A DNA stretch of 64,000 bases from contig CM057161.1 of assembly GCA_029962745.1 (NCBI GenBank), positions 5,946,315 to 6,010,314 of the forward strand. The letters run 5' to 3'. Below are positions 1 through 10,290 of this stretch, piece after piece. The position numbers and the translations under genes were made by a program. Position 1 is the stretch's first letter. The number at the start of each line of letters is the position of its first letter. The DNA comes from Echinometra lucunter (Eukaryota > Echinodermata > Echinoidea > Camarodonta > Echinometridae). The notes under the pieces are model-generated. The model did no database searches, had not been told where the DNA came from, and saw only the letters and a list, made by a program, of their open reading frames with translations.

Positions 1-429
1 ACTTATTTTTTGTAAATGTAATTAGTAATTTATATTGACTTCGTGTTCAACCATAATCAAATAAAAACAAATTACATTTTCAAGCCTTCAAGAACAACGC
101 ATTCTCCCTTCAAGTTTCCATTACTGGCTGTTGTTGCGACAGTATTTATGCCGAAGTTCACTTCGCATATTGATGTCGTCAGATATCATTTCCAGCATGT
201 ACTAAAATGACGGTACATGTCAACATGATTGAGCCTTAGGTAAATTTTAATTCTATAAAATACAGAATATTGATGAATATCAGTGAAGTTTAATACACAC
301 AATACATGTTCCAAAAATCAGCCCACGCAAACCTTATAAAACTAACATTAATATCGTATATTCAGGATTTTCTACGAATTTCCATACCTGTTTTTTTCTT
401 CAAACAAACACGTGCATACGTTGGTATAA
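1..429. other. Noncoding, nothing recognised
   Basis: AT-rich sequence without a convincing reading frame, splice-bounded exon or repeat structure. No gene is proposed. Confidence 0.5.
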
Positions 430-583
430 ATAATGCTTATGGCATTTTCATATATTTGATGTACGATAAAAGAGCAATGTGGATGAAATGCTTTGCTCAA
501 GGGCATACGTGCCATGTCGGGGATCGAACCCCCGACTTTTGGGTCTCCAGTCAAGCGCCTTAGACCACTCGACCACGGCACCG
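430..583 (-). repeat. tRNA-headed SINE fragment
   Basis: Read on the minus strand, a tRNA-like head lies at about 583-510. It has a Pol III A box (TGGTCGAGTGG) and a full B box (GGTTCGATCCC). The outer bases GTGCCGT and ATGGCAC can pair as an acceptor stem, but the T arm does not fold as a normal 5-bp stem with a 7-base loop, so a working tRNA is unlikely. The sequence after the head (ATGCCCTTGAGCAAAGCATT, then CATCCACATTGCTC) resembles the body of the SINE at 3242-3520. That points to a truncated member of the same superfamily rather than a lone tRNA gene. The downstream limit is a guess. Confidence 0.55.
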
Positions 584-1085
584 CCACTTCTGCAGTAAAG
601 ATCGAAGTTTTATCATTTTTATTACAAAAGGGCATTATGTTTCTGTTGACTGATTTTCAAGTTTTTCTTTGTTTAATATTTCAGGGATGATGTTTTATAC
701 ACTTTGAACTAAATCGATTAAATGGTGTCAAAGTTATCCACAATATTCAATACTGAAGTTTAATATATGTTATTGAAGTTGAAGCTATAGAGTCAGAAGA
801 AACTAGTTGCAAAAATTCCTACCTTTAAACATTAAAATCATTTTGATTATTAGTGATCCACAAATTACAAGCAGTGCTTTCTTGTGGATCCCTCCATTTC
901 CACATAATTTAAGGATTTATTTTAATGGTTATCTATGTGTACTTATTTATCAAGAAAAAAAAATGAACATGTACGTATGAATGTTATTTCATCTTTTCTG
1001 TAATTAATACCTATGTAATGCCATTGTATTTCTTTTCTTTCTGTTGGAAATGAATAGATACGAATTTGAACTTGAATTTGAATCC
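584..1085 (+). other. Noncoding, ending in LINE-type 3' tail
   Basis: No coding signal. The last 60 bases (about 1030-1085) consist of short imperfect units around GAATTTGAACTT. Degenerate simple tails of this kind commonly end LINE or SINE copies. No reverse-transcriptase sequence could be read upstream, so the family is not assigned. Confidence 0.3.
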
Positions 1086-3240
1086 TCGCAAATAATTTTC
1101 AGGGTGACGATGCAGGCTGGCTGTAAGAACTGTCAAAATATATGAAATGAACTTCATTTCAGAAAAGCCACGCGCTTACGATAATGACAGATCGCTGTCT
1201 ATTTGGAAATATACCCGATTGAGAAAATATACATCATTTTCGAAAAGCCATACGCTTACAATTGTCAGTTCGCTGTCCATTTTTTGACGGCATCTCACGT
1301 ATTTTGAAATATCCTTGGCTTGTCTAAGCCCTCTAAAGACATTACCCAGGCAAGAAAGAGCTCTTCACACATCTTCAACTCGTCGTTTTCCATTACTGCA
1401 ATGTAACAAAAAACATCCAGAGGCGCAACCACGACTTGAAACTTAAGGTCTGATTACATGTCGAAGATAAGAGGAAGAAGAAGAAGATGATGGAACTTTG
1501 TTAAAGGCAGTTTTTATCATTGTGAGCATCCAATTCAAAAATTTTCAAAAGTCAATATGACATCTGTATATGGGTAGTTGTATATGTACTCAAAAACTCT
1601 GAAACCAACAAACATTCCGAAACAAACCCGCTGTAAATAGGTCGCAAACAGAAATTTGATTATGTATTTTCGTGGACGAAAGAAATTAAAAAGGCCATTA
1701 CAAGAACCGATCGTTACTAAGAAGATCTATTTCGCTTTCAAACACTGGCTCAGATTTTCACTATTTAAAAATAATACCTATATATATTACAAGTTGAGAC
1801 TTCAAGATTGCTAATTTCAAACTATAACTCATATTTTTTTTACCATTTTCAAATAACAAAATGGATTTCAAAAAATTCTTACAATGTTAACCATTACCTT
1901 TCAGCACTGGTATCCGCTTTTTGGACGCTCATGAGGCTCGCTTAAGAATGTTCGACAAAAATTCAAATTTTAGTTAGTGTGTCATATTCAGACAGGATTA
2001 TCATTACTCTTTAGGTGACGTCATAGCTGGAAATAGGCGAGTCTTGTGAACAATAATGAAATTTATGCTAAGGTTGCTGTGGAATCAACCCTGCGTGAGC
2101 TCAAAGCTGAGTCAACTCTTACATGTAGGTACTGTATGTTAGAATTAACTTATCAAGACAAAATTTCACCATTTTTTAAAATTTCATGAAAACAAGAAAG
2201 CACATTTTAAAAACACTTTTGCCAATGGCAACATGACGCAAAATAGTAAATCCATTGTTATGTCTGAATATATAATTTGAACGGGCTACTTTGTGTAGAA
2301 ATATATTCTCAATAAATTATTAAAAAAAAAAAAAAAAACTTGGAGAAATAGTGCCGACGGGCAGTCCAGTTGTTTTTGTTTAGTAAAGAATTTTAAATAG
2401 GAAGAAATAACAACATGAAATTAATTTCGTCAGATAAATGCAGAAAAAGAATCTTAATAGAAAATCAGTGAATATAAAATTTTACTAAGAAATGTTTAAT
2501 CGTTACTCACAAATGGCATAGGTTTTGAAGGGGGGGGGGGGGTATTCCAACGATTTTGTTTACATGAAGTGCTTTCTACACTCAGCTGACGCATTTAGTC
2601 AAACAGCTAGTTAATTGTTCGTAATTATTCTTCATTTGGGCATATCGAGGGAGTGTTTACGAAACTAAAAAAAAAATCATAAAAAGACAAGAGAAGCAAA
2701 GTTCTCTTTAAACCCACAATAATAATTCTACATCTGTAAATCTGTACCGCAGAAAACAAATATAATACATCTCTGACGAAAGGATGATGATACATTGTGG
2801 CTGAATTATTGGAAATCTTTTGCCTCGTGTAAGATAAAAGATACTGCTTACTCCGTATGACGTTGAAAGGTGCCGTAAGAAATTTTGTGTCAGTTGTTTG
2901 ATAAACTATGCTTATTTGCAAATACATACGCTTTCAGAAAGGTTTAAAAGTATGCGCTATATGAAAGTTACCCTAGGATATTCCTTCGACATCAGAACTT
3001 ACATCTAAACGTTCTTGAGCGTTATTGACAACCGACCTATCATGCCTTTAGGATGGATTTGTAAGACAGTAGCGGAAATGATTCTCTTACTGCTCTACAT
3101 CCTTGGCAAATGTTTACACTGGCCACTTCTTTTTTTCAATAACGGGATACAAAAGGATCGTACATCAGAAGAATGAGAAATCAAATTACTTAAAGACTTT
3201 TACCGGGAATATACATGTATAGACATGTATATACATGTAG
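1086..3240. other. Noncoding; poly-A and poly-G tracts
   Basis: No supportable gene. It holds an A run near 2322-2338, a 13-base G run at 2530-2542 and scattered short ORFs without codon bias or splice signals. A short local repeat (cgaaaagccaYRCGCTTAC type) occurs twice around 1160 and 1240. Confidence 0.45.
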
Positions 3241-3241
3241 A

Positions 3242-3520
3242 GGTGTTGTGGCCCAGTGGATAAGTCTCCAGACTTTGAACCACAAGATACGGGGTTCGAA
3301 TCCCTGCCGCAGCACTAATGTCCTTTGGCAAGACATTAATCTACATTTGCCACACTCGACCCAGGTGAGGTAAATGGGTACCTGGTAGGAATTAATTCCT
3401 TGAAATGCTTGTGCGCTGTAAAAGGCTGCCGGGCTAAAGCCAGGGTAATAATATCCAAAGTCCTTTGGAAGCGCATAGAGACGTTAGATAATAACGTGAT
3501 ATGCGCTATACAAGGGAATT
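3242..3520 (+). repeat. tRNA-derived SINE, near complete
   Basis: The tRNA-like head spans 3242-3316, with A box (GGCCCAGTGG), B box (GGGTTCGAATCCC), a GTGTTGT/GCAGCAC acceptor pairing and a Gln-like loop (CTTTGAA). A conserved body follows: GTCCTTTGGCAAGACATTAA, CTCGACCCAGGTGAGGTAAA, then GCTAAAGCCAGGGTAATAAT. It ends in a tail with AGCGCATAGAGACG and ATGCGCTATA. The same body and tail blocks recur on the minus strand at 9545-9728 and 45700-46078, which defines a family. A central domain shared by SINEs with different heads and tails is typical of superfamilies such as MetaSINEs or DeuSINEs. Assigning it to either is inference. Confidence 0.75.
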
Positions 3521-3686
3521 TTGCACAGGGGAGACATTCCACACTACGGTTTATTTAGTCAAAGATATATTGTGCAAGTTCCATGAATATTCAAGGTAGT
3601 TAATTAGGTCTTTTACTAAAGCCTGTGGGTCATAATCCCATGACCCTCGGTTCAAGCCTTCTTTTTGACTTTTTTTTTTTTTTTTT
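3521..3686 (+). other. Short spacer with degenerate tRNA-like segment
   Basis: Around 3615-3672 there is an anticodon-like hairpin (TGGGTCATAATCCCA) and a B-box-like CGGTTCAAGCC, followed by a long T run. This could be a tRNA-Met-like fossil with a Pol III stop. No acceptor stem could be closed, so it is only suggestive. Confidence 0.2.
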
Positions 3687-4047
3687 AGGTTTAGGGTTAG
3701 GGTTAGGGTGATGGTTAGGGCTATGTTTTGGGTAATGAATTTTTTTTTTTTTTAGGTTAAGGGTTAGGGTTAGGGTGATGGTTAGGGTTATGTTTTGGGT
3801 AATGAAAAATTAAATTAATGGAAAATAAGGTGAAACTTTGAAAAAAAAAATGGCAATATCGTGAAGAGTTATAATCGTACGTTAGGGTAGAACTAGACCT
3901 AGACTACTTAGATCTAGAGTTAATCTAGGTTTTAGAGTTAGAATTAGGGTTTAGGATTATTATTAGGGTTAGGGTAATGTTTAGGTTTAGGTTTAGGGTT
4001 AGGGTTAGGGTTAGGGTTAGAGTTAAGGGTTAGGGTTAGGGTTAGGT
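3687..4047 (+). repeat. Interstitial telomere-like (TTAGGG)n tract
   Basis: Three blocks of perfect and near-perfect TTAGGG repeats (about 3687-3720, 3755-3790 and 3955-4047) are separated by a twice-repeated variant segment (GTGATGGTTAGGG, then TATGTTTTGGGTAATGAA). TTAGGG is the usual metazoan telomere unit. The degenerate, interrupted layout and the flanking single-copy-like DNA point to an interstitial tract rather than a chromosome end. Confidence 0.8.
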
Positions 4048-4106
4048 ACATGTATGCGGCGAGTATACTGCCAGTATGCCAAAAAAAAAAAAAAAAAAAT
4101 AGAAGT

Positions 4107-4147
4107 CCGATATATCGATACTCGGTTGGCGAGTATCGATATATCGG
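4107..4147. repeat. Perfect 18-bp palindrome, 5-base loop
   Basis: The arms CCGATATATCGATACTCG (4107-4124) and its exact reverse complement (4130-4147) flank the loop GTTGG. Each arm itself contains self-complementary ATCGAT and ATAT. It follows an A-run, and about 30 bases upstream a half-related CGAGTATACTGCCAGTATG occurs. It may be a tiny fold-back element or a replication-slippage product. Function unknown. Confidence 0.8.
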
Positions 4148-4373
4148 TTGTGGAATGCCTCCCCTGATTCCGATTCTTTACAAGAACGGAATATTATTAT
4201 TATTATAGACTAAAATAATCTCACCTTCAACAACAAAATATATTTACAATTCAAAAAAAAAAAAAAAAGATGACTAAACAGTTTCACGACAGGGTTAGTG
4301 TTGTCACAAGAAAATTAAAATATTTATTCATTTATTGAAGGAGACCTTGATATGCCAGTATGCTAAGTCAGCT

Positions 4374-4895
4374 ATGCTACGTTCACATCTTTGCGTATTT
4401 GGCTTGCGTATTGCTGCGTATTGACCGAACGCAGACATAAGCAGTCATAACCAATAAAGCGCAATGAAACGAGCTCTACTCGTACTCAATACACAGACTG
4501 GCGCATAGGCCTGCGCTAGTCGCTCGCTAGTTTAATTTTTTTAAAATTATCGCAAGCAAGCGCAAGGTCAAATCGTCTCTTTTTTGGAGCGCTTGCACGA
4601 TTTACCTGGCTTTAGCTCGTGGTTGTTCGCATGAATGCGGGTAATGTTGCGCTCAGACTGGTTGCACTGTTGCTCGGACACCACTCGCAGCAGCAAGAAC
4701 CGTTGCGTTAGTGCTCGATATATATACTGCGAGTTTAGCTCGTACGCCATTTGCTTTGTATGGGCAGTATAATACGAGCTAGATACGCAATAGTGTGACT
4801 GCTCGCGTCAGATTTGCTGCGTATTGCTGGGTGCGGTTGCGAATCGATAGTGCAGCAATACGCAAGCCAAATACGCAAAGGTGTGAACGTAGCAT
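4374..4895. mobile_element. TIR element (MITE-like), about 520 bp
   Basis: About 42-base terminal inverted repeats. The left end starts TGCTACGTTCACATCTTTGC, and the right end reads, in reverse complement, TGCTACGTTCACACCTTTGC. Both continue through GTATTTGGCTTGCGTATTGC. There is no transposase frame; the two minus-strand ORFs inside come from the repeat itself. The flanks (CTA before, TTA after) are compatible with a 3-bp A/T target site of the PIF/Harbinger type but do not prove it. It is likely non-autonomous. Confidence 0.8.
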
Positions 4896-6377
4896 TAGAC
4901 AGTGAGAACATTATACTGTATCTACTGTATTGCCATGTACGTGGAAATTTTGAAAACAAAAAATGATCCTGAAAAAAACCCCACACTAAACATAACAACT
5001 AAACAGCAGAAAAGGTTATTAGTATAATACGATTCTGATAAAACCGTCTCAACACTGAAATTCTGTAGGTTCGCCTAGGTTACAGATTTAACGCCAATGA
5101 GATCCACTAACACAAAAATCTTGGGATCAACATTCTTATGAAAACGCATGTCCGGAAGAACGAAAACAGCTGAAAGCATTTCCCTTAAAATCGGGTCAGG
5201 AATTGGGTGCTGCAACAACACCCTGATAAGAACACACAGTCTTCGTTAAACTGGATGCTAAATGCATTTCAGAAAAAGTATGGATAAACGAATGGTTATA
5301 CATAGCATTCCACGAGTTCAGTTCCATATTCGCATTTCGAAGGCTGTTTATCATTTGTCCAGTAAGTGCTACAATAAGTTAAGTCGTTAATATGAATATG
5401 CCTGCAAGGCTTTGGATCGAAATCTCTTTGTCCTAGCTTCTGGTCAACAGCATCAACGTTTCCGTTCTGGGCTTGGGAAAACAACTTAAGCATGGCAGTT
5501 CCCTTTCTGGTTTGAGTTGGCCATAATCCAGCCGATTGATACCATAATTACGAAATGGGGCAAAGAATTCATCCCAGCACTACCAGCTTCACGGAAAGCC
5601 TTGATGATTTAACTCGATGAGTTAAGTTTTACCAGTTGTCGGATGGGCTAAGAAAACAGAGTAACGGATTCCTTTAGCTCCTTTCTGCCTGTTCAGAAGC
5701 CACGTCTATCACCCTCGTTCATGTCGTTCATTGGTTTATACCTTCCAAGAGTGGTACGAAGCGAGGTGTCTCAGCTTGTCATAATTGTGCATAATTGTGC
5801 ACTGTCGCCATTTAGATCAATATAGTTAACTCACATTTTCCTCCGGACCTTAAATGATGTGTTACCGATGATAGTGATAATGTAAATGTACAATGATCTT
5901 TAATAAGTAACATTAAAAAGTGAAAATTGTTTATACTGATGATTAAAAAAAAACATATGAAAGAATCGTAATATGCGAATAACCTACAAAAGAATACCGG
6001 GATAGGCTGGTTATCTAGATGTCTAAATGATGCAAAAATGGATGAACAATTAAATACGAACAAACAAATTATTCAATCTTCAGTTTTCGTGAAATAATTT
6101 TCAATATTTGCATGAAGTAAATCATGACTTAGAACAATAATTTTTAAAATGATTGCTCTTAGTTGGATGTTTTAAAGAAATATATATCTCCTGAAATTCA
6201 ATTAACTTTTCTGTGTATGTTTTTTGTCACTCTCTTTCCCTTACCTTCTTTCCTTGTAGCTTTTTCAGAAATACCCTCATCACGTACCCCCAGTAGACGT
6301 CGTTTGTCTGTTTTTTTAATTTCCTGCGTGAGAAGTCGCCCTGTTTGCCTATCCACTTCACATTATTTACTCAAGTG
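4896..6377. other. Noncoding; one weak minus-strand ORF
   Basis: Mostly featureless. The minus-strand ORF at 5296-5493 (65 residues, five cysteines, ending in a stop) has less extreme codon use than its surroundings and could be a terminal exon. No paired splice signals or family resemblance support that, so it is not called. Confidence 0.35.
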
Positions 6378-6605
6378 GAGAGTTACGAATACACCGGGGT
6401 TTTCAAAGATATCAAGGGAACCAGAGACAATGTCCAAGAAAGTGACATATCAAGCACTTATACGACGTGCCTAATGAACGCTTTAACTGGTCGCTTTATG
6501 AGGATGGCGGCGGGCAGGTCCAATAAACCGAGGCCATTTGTCGTGTTTTGCGACAAGAACATCATCAACAAGTCTATGAAGTATTACAAAGTCAGTAGGA
6601 ATTAA
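6378..6605 (+). CDS. Possible exon, unrecognised protein
   Basis: An open frame of about 75 codons that reads GESYEYTGVFKDI near its start and RPFVVFCDKN and KSMKYYK near its end, stopping at 6603. Third codon positions are clearly more G/C-rich than the roughly 37% GC surroundings, and the composition is protein-like (mixed charged, aromatic and Cys residues). A possible acceptor (TTTACTCAAG) lies just before 6378. A weak donor (AAAGTCAGT) lies near 6593, but the frame could also simply end at the TAA. I do not recognise the family. It could instead be a chance frame in a GC-richer patch. Confidence 0.35.
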   Translation, partial: ESYEYTGVFKDIKGTRDNVQESDISSTYTTCLMNALTGRFMRMAAGRSNKPRPFVVFCDKNIINKSMKYYKVSRN

Positions 6606-7779
6606 ATCTAAAGTTGTCGATAACTGGATCATTAGAAGACAGTTAAGATGTTTATAGCTTTTTTCTTCTTCTTTTTTTTTTTATAGTGAAGTACACCGAT
6701 ATAACTTCTAAACAGGGATAATCTATAGCTTCAATTTTTGCGTGTTTGTTTTCTTTTTATCTAAATATTTTACTTCTTTGCTCTTGAGGCTCCACCATAT
6801 TAACTTTTTGAAATCCTAAATGTGTAAAAGCGTTCAAGAATCAAAAGATTGATAGTGATTACTGCTTCAGTAAGTAAGGTAGGAAACAGTTGTCTCTTGA
6901 ATTCATTAAGTACATCTGGATAAAATGTCTTATATGGGAGAACCTTGATCATAGTGTATGATGATAAAAACAAAGTTAGATAAGGGGGGGGGGGGGGGTG
7001 GTGAACATAAGCTTAAAAGGTCTTATGTTTGCCTGATTTTCGTTTTTGGTTACGTCAGTGCTGGAAAATTGTCACATAAACATAAAGATTCATTGCATGC
7101 CCTATAGGTGCTACTAACATGCATATATATAGAAATTATGTCAGCACTGATGGTCTTCCGGATCTTTGTGAGTTTATTGACAATAAAAGTGAGCAACGGA
7201 AAAGGGATTCACCCACGTAGAAATATACACATACCATGTTAAACCTTTTAAAAACACCTGGAGAATTTCTTCATGTCAATAAAAAGGATTGTTGTTGATG
7301 TGTGAGGCTATCATTGATGCATGTTTTTTTTTCCAGAAGGACTGGGCATAAACATGTTAAATATGCACAAAGAATATCACGAAAACAGATGTGCCTTTTG
7401 TTTTAAGAACACCCACGAATGGATATTAAAAGGGCATTTTTTGTGACACTGCTCTAGATATTTATTGTCTTCCCTGTAAGCTAGCTCTGAAATCTAATTC
7501 TGCTTTTACGCACGATACTTGTAAACAACCACCCCCTCTCCCTTACGCACTCTAATACCATTAATTAGTGTGCTCATGTGTTGAATCACGGGTTCTTTAT
7601 GTCTTCTTTGTTTGCAAAATTATTATGACTCCTATTCGTATGAACATTTCTTGTAAGATAGTTAAATTGATCGATGAAACATTACGTCATGAGAAAACTA
7701 GGTCGTCAAGATTTGCTTATTGTCCTAACGACTGTTATCCAACGTCGCCCGACGGACAGAATTTTTTGCTAACGCTGAG
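6606..7779. other. Noncoding; poly-G tract
   Basis: No gene seen. It contains a 15-base G run (6984-6998), T/A runs and short random frames. Confidence 0.45.
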
Positions 7780-8412
7780 TGGTATAATGATTTAGGCAAG
7801 TCAGATCAAAACACATTCGAAATCATCCAAAACATCATGGTAAGATTCATTAATTGTTTAGGCCCAAGAACGCAAGTTGGCTGTGGTGAGCTCTCTCCAG
7901 TCGGTCTACTTGATGTCAGTCAAGATCCAAACAAGTCGCACTGGAGCAAGCGCACAAAATATACCACTCGAAGGCAAATCATTATACTGGTCACAACTTT
8001 AATCTGTTACAGACTTACAAGATAACGATACAAGAAATAGTCAATTTGACTTTTCCTTACCCGAACGAGTAGGTAGTATTGGCAGTTAATTGTTTTATTA
8101 TAATGCCTAATCACATTAAAGCAGTATAAAAATTTGCACCTTTTTAAACAGTATCAAAAGAGTTTCCATCACTGGAGACTAAGAAAAAAGAAACAAGTGA
8201 CATGATTTCTACAATGATATTTATGTCTTAAATACACACATCAGCATTCATTTCTCAACCCTTGTTTATACAATACATAATTTTGTTTTTTGTAAATGTT
8301 GAACTGTTTTTTCATGGGTCATCCTGTCAAGCTTATTTAAACCGTTACTACACGGACGTGCACTTTTTCACCATGTATATTTTAACTTGACAATAAATCA
8401 AATCAAATCAAA
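7780..8412 (+). mobile_element. Decayed non-LTR retrotransposon 3' end
   Basis: The plus-strand peptide WYNDLGKSDQ...IIQNIMVRFI, followed by GPRTQVGCGELSPVGLLDVS, matches the pattern seen just after the reverse-transcriptase domain of many CR1/L2/Jockey-group LINEs (WY..., QN+++RFI, G.R.H.G...L..+G.L.V). Reading then breaks in frame. The 3' end carries AATAAATCAAATCAAATCAA, a degenerate short-unit tail typical of LINEs. This is a dead, 5'-truncated copy. The resemblance is recalled from family patterns and has not been searched. Confidence 0.55.
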
Positions 8413-8752
8413 ATAGAAAATTATATGGTGGAAAAAAGATCTGCGTTGCCGATCTTGACACTCACGAACTACCGACAAAATGCACAATAACCTTAAACTC
8501 AACCGACAAGTACGAGAAATTTACCTGCCTTTTCTGAGTCTGAAGGGAGCTGTATGGGCAGCTCCTCGCAGTCCCAGTCTTTCATCAACTTCATCGCAGT
8601 CAATTCATAAATCAAGAAAATCAAAGAAGAAGACTAAAAACTTTTCAGAAACTGAGAAATGATTATGAAGAACACCAAGCCCTCGAAACAGGGTTGAGGA
8701 TCATCTCTTTCTCAGATTCTGGAGGATGCAAGTTGCTGACCCTTGTTGACCT
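8413..8752. other. Noncoding, nothing recognised
   Basis: A 60-codon frame at 8480-8662 has a lysine/serine-rich end but no coding signature. No gene is proposed. Confidence 0.4.
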
Positions 8753-8914
8753 GGGCCCAGTTGCATAAACCTTACTGCTGATGGGAACTCTGCCATCAAT
8801 GGTAACGTTACCATGGTAAAAGTTGCTCAACAGCCATTCAAATTCAAGGTTTCCATGGAAGTTACCAGTGATGACAAAGTTACCATCAACGGTAAGTTTT
8901 ATTCAACGGGGCCC
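8753..8914. mobile_element. GGGCCC-ended MITE, about 160 bp
   Basis: The left end GGGCCCAGTTGCATAAACCT and the right end, in reverse complement, GGGGCCCCGTTGAATAAAAC form imperfect TIRs that continue inward (TTACNGNTGATGG). The interior is itself nearly self-complementary (GGTAACGTTACC, GGTTTCCATGGAAG), so the unit folds into a long hairpin. There is no coding capacity. Its ends resemble those of the element at 18255-18402. Confidence 0.8.
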
Positions 8915-9044
8915 CTAGTGAATCAAGATTCCTTACAAGTCATTGAGGATAGTTATCACGAAGTCGTCGCGTCGGTTTTGTGCTGTTAATCCCCCTCCCC
9001 CACTTAACATCCATTATTCATCAATTCCATGTGTTCCTTGTCAG

Positions 9045-9155
9045 TAATGCCGAGTTTGGGGTCAATCTCCTGGACATCTCCGGTTCACCCTTTGCATGTC
9101 ACGTATGGAAGTCCAGCCTCGAGCCACGTTCACCGAACATCAAGGGCTGCGAACA
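9045..9155 (+). CDS. Probable internal exon, filamin-repeat-like
   Basis: A well-formed acceptor (pyrimidine-rich, TTCCTTGTCAG) is followed by 111 bp open in one frame and then a strong donor (CAAGTAAGTA). The exon is a multiple of three and splits codons alike at both ends. The peptide begins NAEFGVNLLDISGSPFACHV, and residues GVNLLDISGSPF-x-x-HV match the last beta-strands of filamin/ABP280 repeats, which usually end in GSPF followed by alternating hydrophobics. Such repeats occur in filamins and in TRIM-NHL proteins. GC content is raised against the flanks. No second repeat exon was found nearby. A possible next acceptor is at 10323 (TTTCTCTTTTAG). The rest of the gene is not identifiable here. 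Confidence 0.45.
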
Positions 9156-9544
9156 AGTAAGTACAGGACGATGAACGTAAGAGTTCAGAAAAAAAAACCC
9201 CACAAACAAAACAAAACAAAACAAAACGCACGCTCAGCCTACGACAACTGTTAGGGGACTCGTTTGCCCGGTGGTGCCCGGATTGAAAGGACGACTCTTG
9301 ACAAGGAACTTCGTGTACGTCGAACAAGAGCGTAGACAAGCGTATTGAAAATTTGCTCCCCGTCGGACGTCCGTTAAAGCTATCCGGCAATGTGTGGCAA
9401 TCACGTCACATAATGATCTAAGAAGTAACGTAAATCAAATATGTACAAACAACTGTCAGAACATTTTGGTTTAATCATAATTAATAAATATATTTTTAAA
9501 ACTTTATAATAGCCACATCAATATTGCTACTGCTATTCTTGCAA
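9156..9544. other. Noncoding (possible intron)
   Basis: Downstream of the candidate exon. It contains an AC-rich (AAAAC)n stretch near 9205-9225 and a minus-strand ORF without support. Confidence 0.35.
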
Positions 9545-9728
9545 TTATTATCATGATTATTGCCCCAGCAGAGTCAGCTACCCTTTTAAAACACCTGGGT
9601 CGAGAGCCAGAGGGATATAAAATATGTGGGAAAGCACCTTTTTAAAGGATGTAAGTACCAAGGGAATCGAACCTACGACCTCTCGTATTAGAGTCGAGAA
9701 ACTTCACCTATTTCCACGGTGTCAAAAG
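9545..9728 (-). repeat. tRNA-headed SINE, truncated
   Basis: On the minus strand a tRNA-like head (about 9728-9655) contains the B box GGTTCGATTCCC. It is followed by body blocks CTCGACCCAGGTG, GGGTAGCTGACTC and CTGGGGCAATAATCATGATA, which align with CTCGACCCAGGTGAGG and GCCAGGGTAATAATA of the plus-strand SINE at 3242. The 3' tail is missing or diverged. It is the same family in opposite orientation. Confidence 0.6.
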
Positions 9729-9796
9729 AATAAGTATCCTTGAATTTTCTTACTTGTAAATAAGTTTTACCCAGTTTACCAGTTAATAAGGATAAA

Positions 9797-10154
9797 TGTG
9801 CTTTCACACATGATGCGACAGTGTGGTAACACGCTGTGTCACCACACTTTATTGTGTACAAGCCTATGGGGTATAGGGCGACCAAAAAATGTCGCCGAGG
9901 CCGGACACACTTTTTTTTGCTCCCTAGATCACAAAAAAATGCGTACCAATCAAATTTCTAAAAAGTTAGCGCAAAAATTGTTGCCATGAGATTGCTTGCG
10001 CAAGTTTTGACAATATGCTCTCTTATTGAGAGTTGACGCGTTAATGCGCTTTCATTAGCATATGTGGTGACACAAAGTCCCACCATGTGTGAAGACGAAA
10101 CAGTGTGGCGCCACAGTGTGTTACCACACTGTCGCATCATGTGAGAAAGCACCT
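9797..10154. mobile_element. TIR element, about 358 bp
   Basis: The left end reads GTGCTTTCACACATGATGCG and the right end, in reverse complement, GGTGCTTTCTCACATGATGC. The inverted match continues through CGACAGTGTGGTAACAC for about 40 bp, followed by GTGTCACCACA-type blocks. There is no transposase. A related, inverted, decayed copy lies at 39590-39755 (shared internal block TCGGCGACATTTTTTGTCGC and CCCTATACCCCATAG). It is a non-autonomous DNA transposon family with at least two members in this window. Confidence 0.85.
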
Positions 10155-10194
10155 TAAGTGATCAGAGAGGAGGAGGGGTTCATATCATTTTTTC

Positions 10195-10290
10195 ACGTTC
10201 CATCCGTAATATTTCTGTAAAACGCTTAGACACATCTCAGAGAGCTGTATTAGGCTCTATGTAAATGCAGAATATTATTATTATCTTCAT
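10195..10290 (+). repeat. SINE/LINE 3' tail fragment
   Basis: AAACGCTTAGACACATCT followed by TAGGCTCTATGTAAATGC and an (ATT)n tail mirrors the AGCGCATAGAGACG...ATGCGCTATA tail of the SINE at 3242. It looks like a 3'-end fragment of the same or a partner retroelement. Confidence 0.4.

Noticed and set aside
513..583. Functional tRNA gene
   Set aside because: The T arm does not fold normally and SINE body sequence follows directly.
372..635. ORF over the tRNA-like head near the window start
   Set aside because: The frame is a by-product of the SINE sequence; no coding features.
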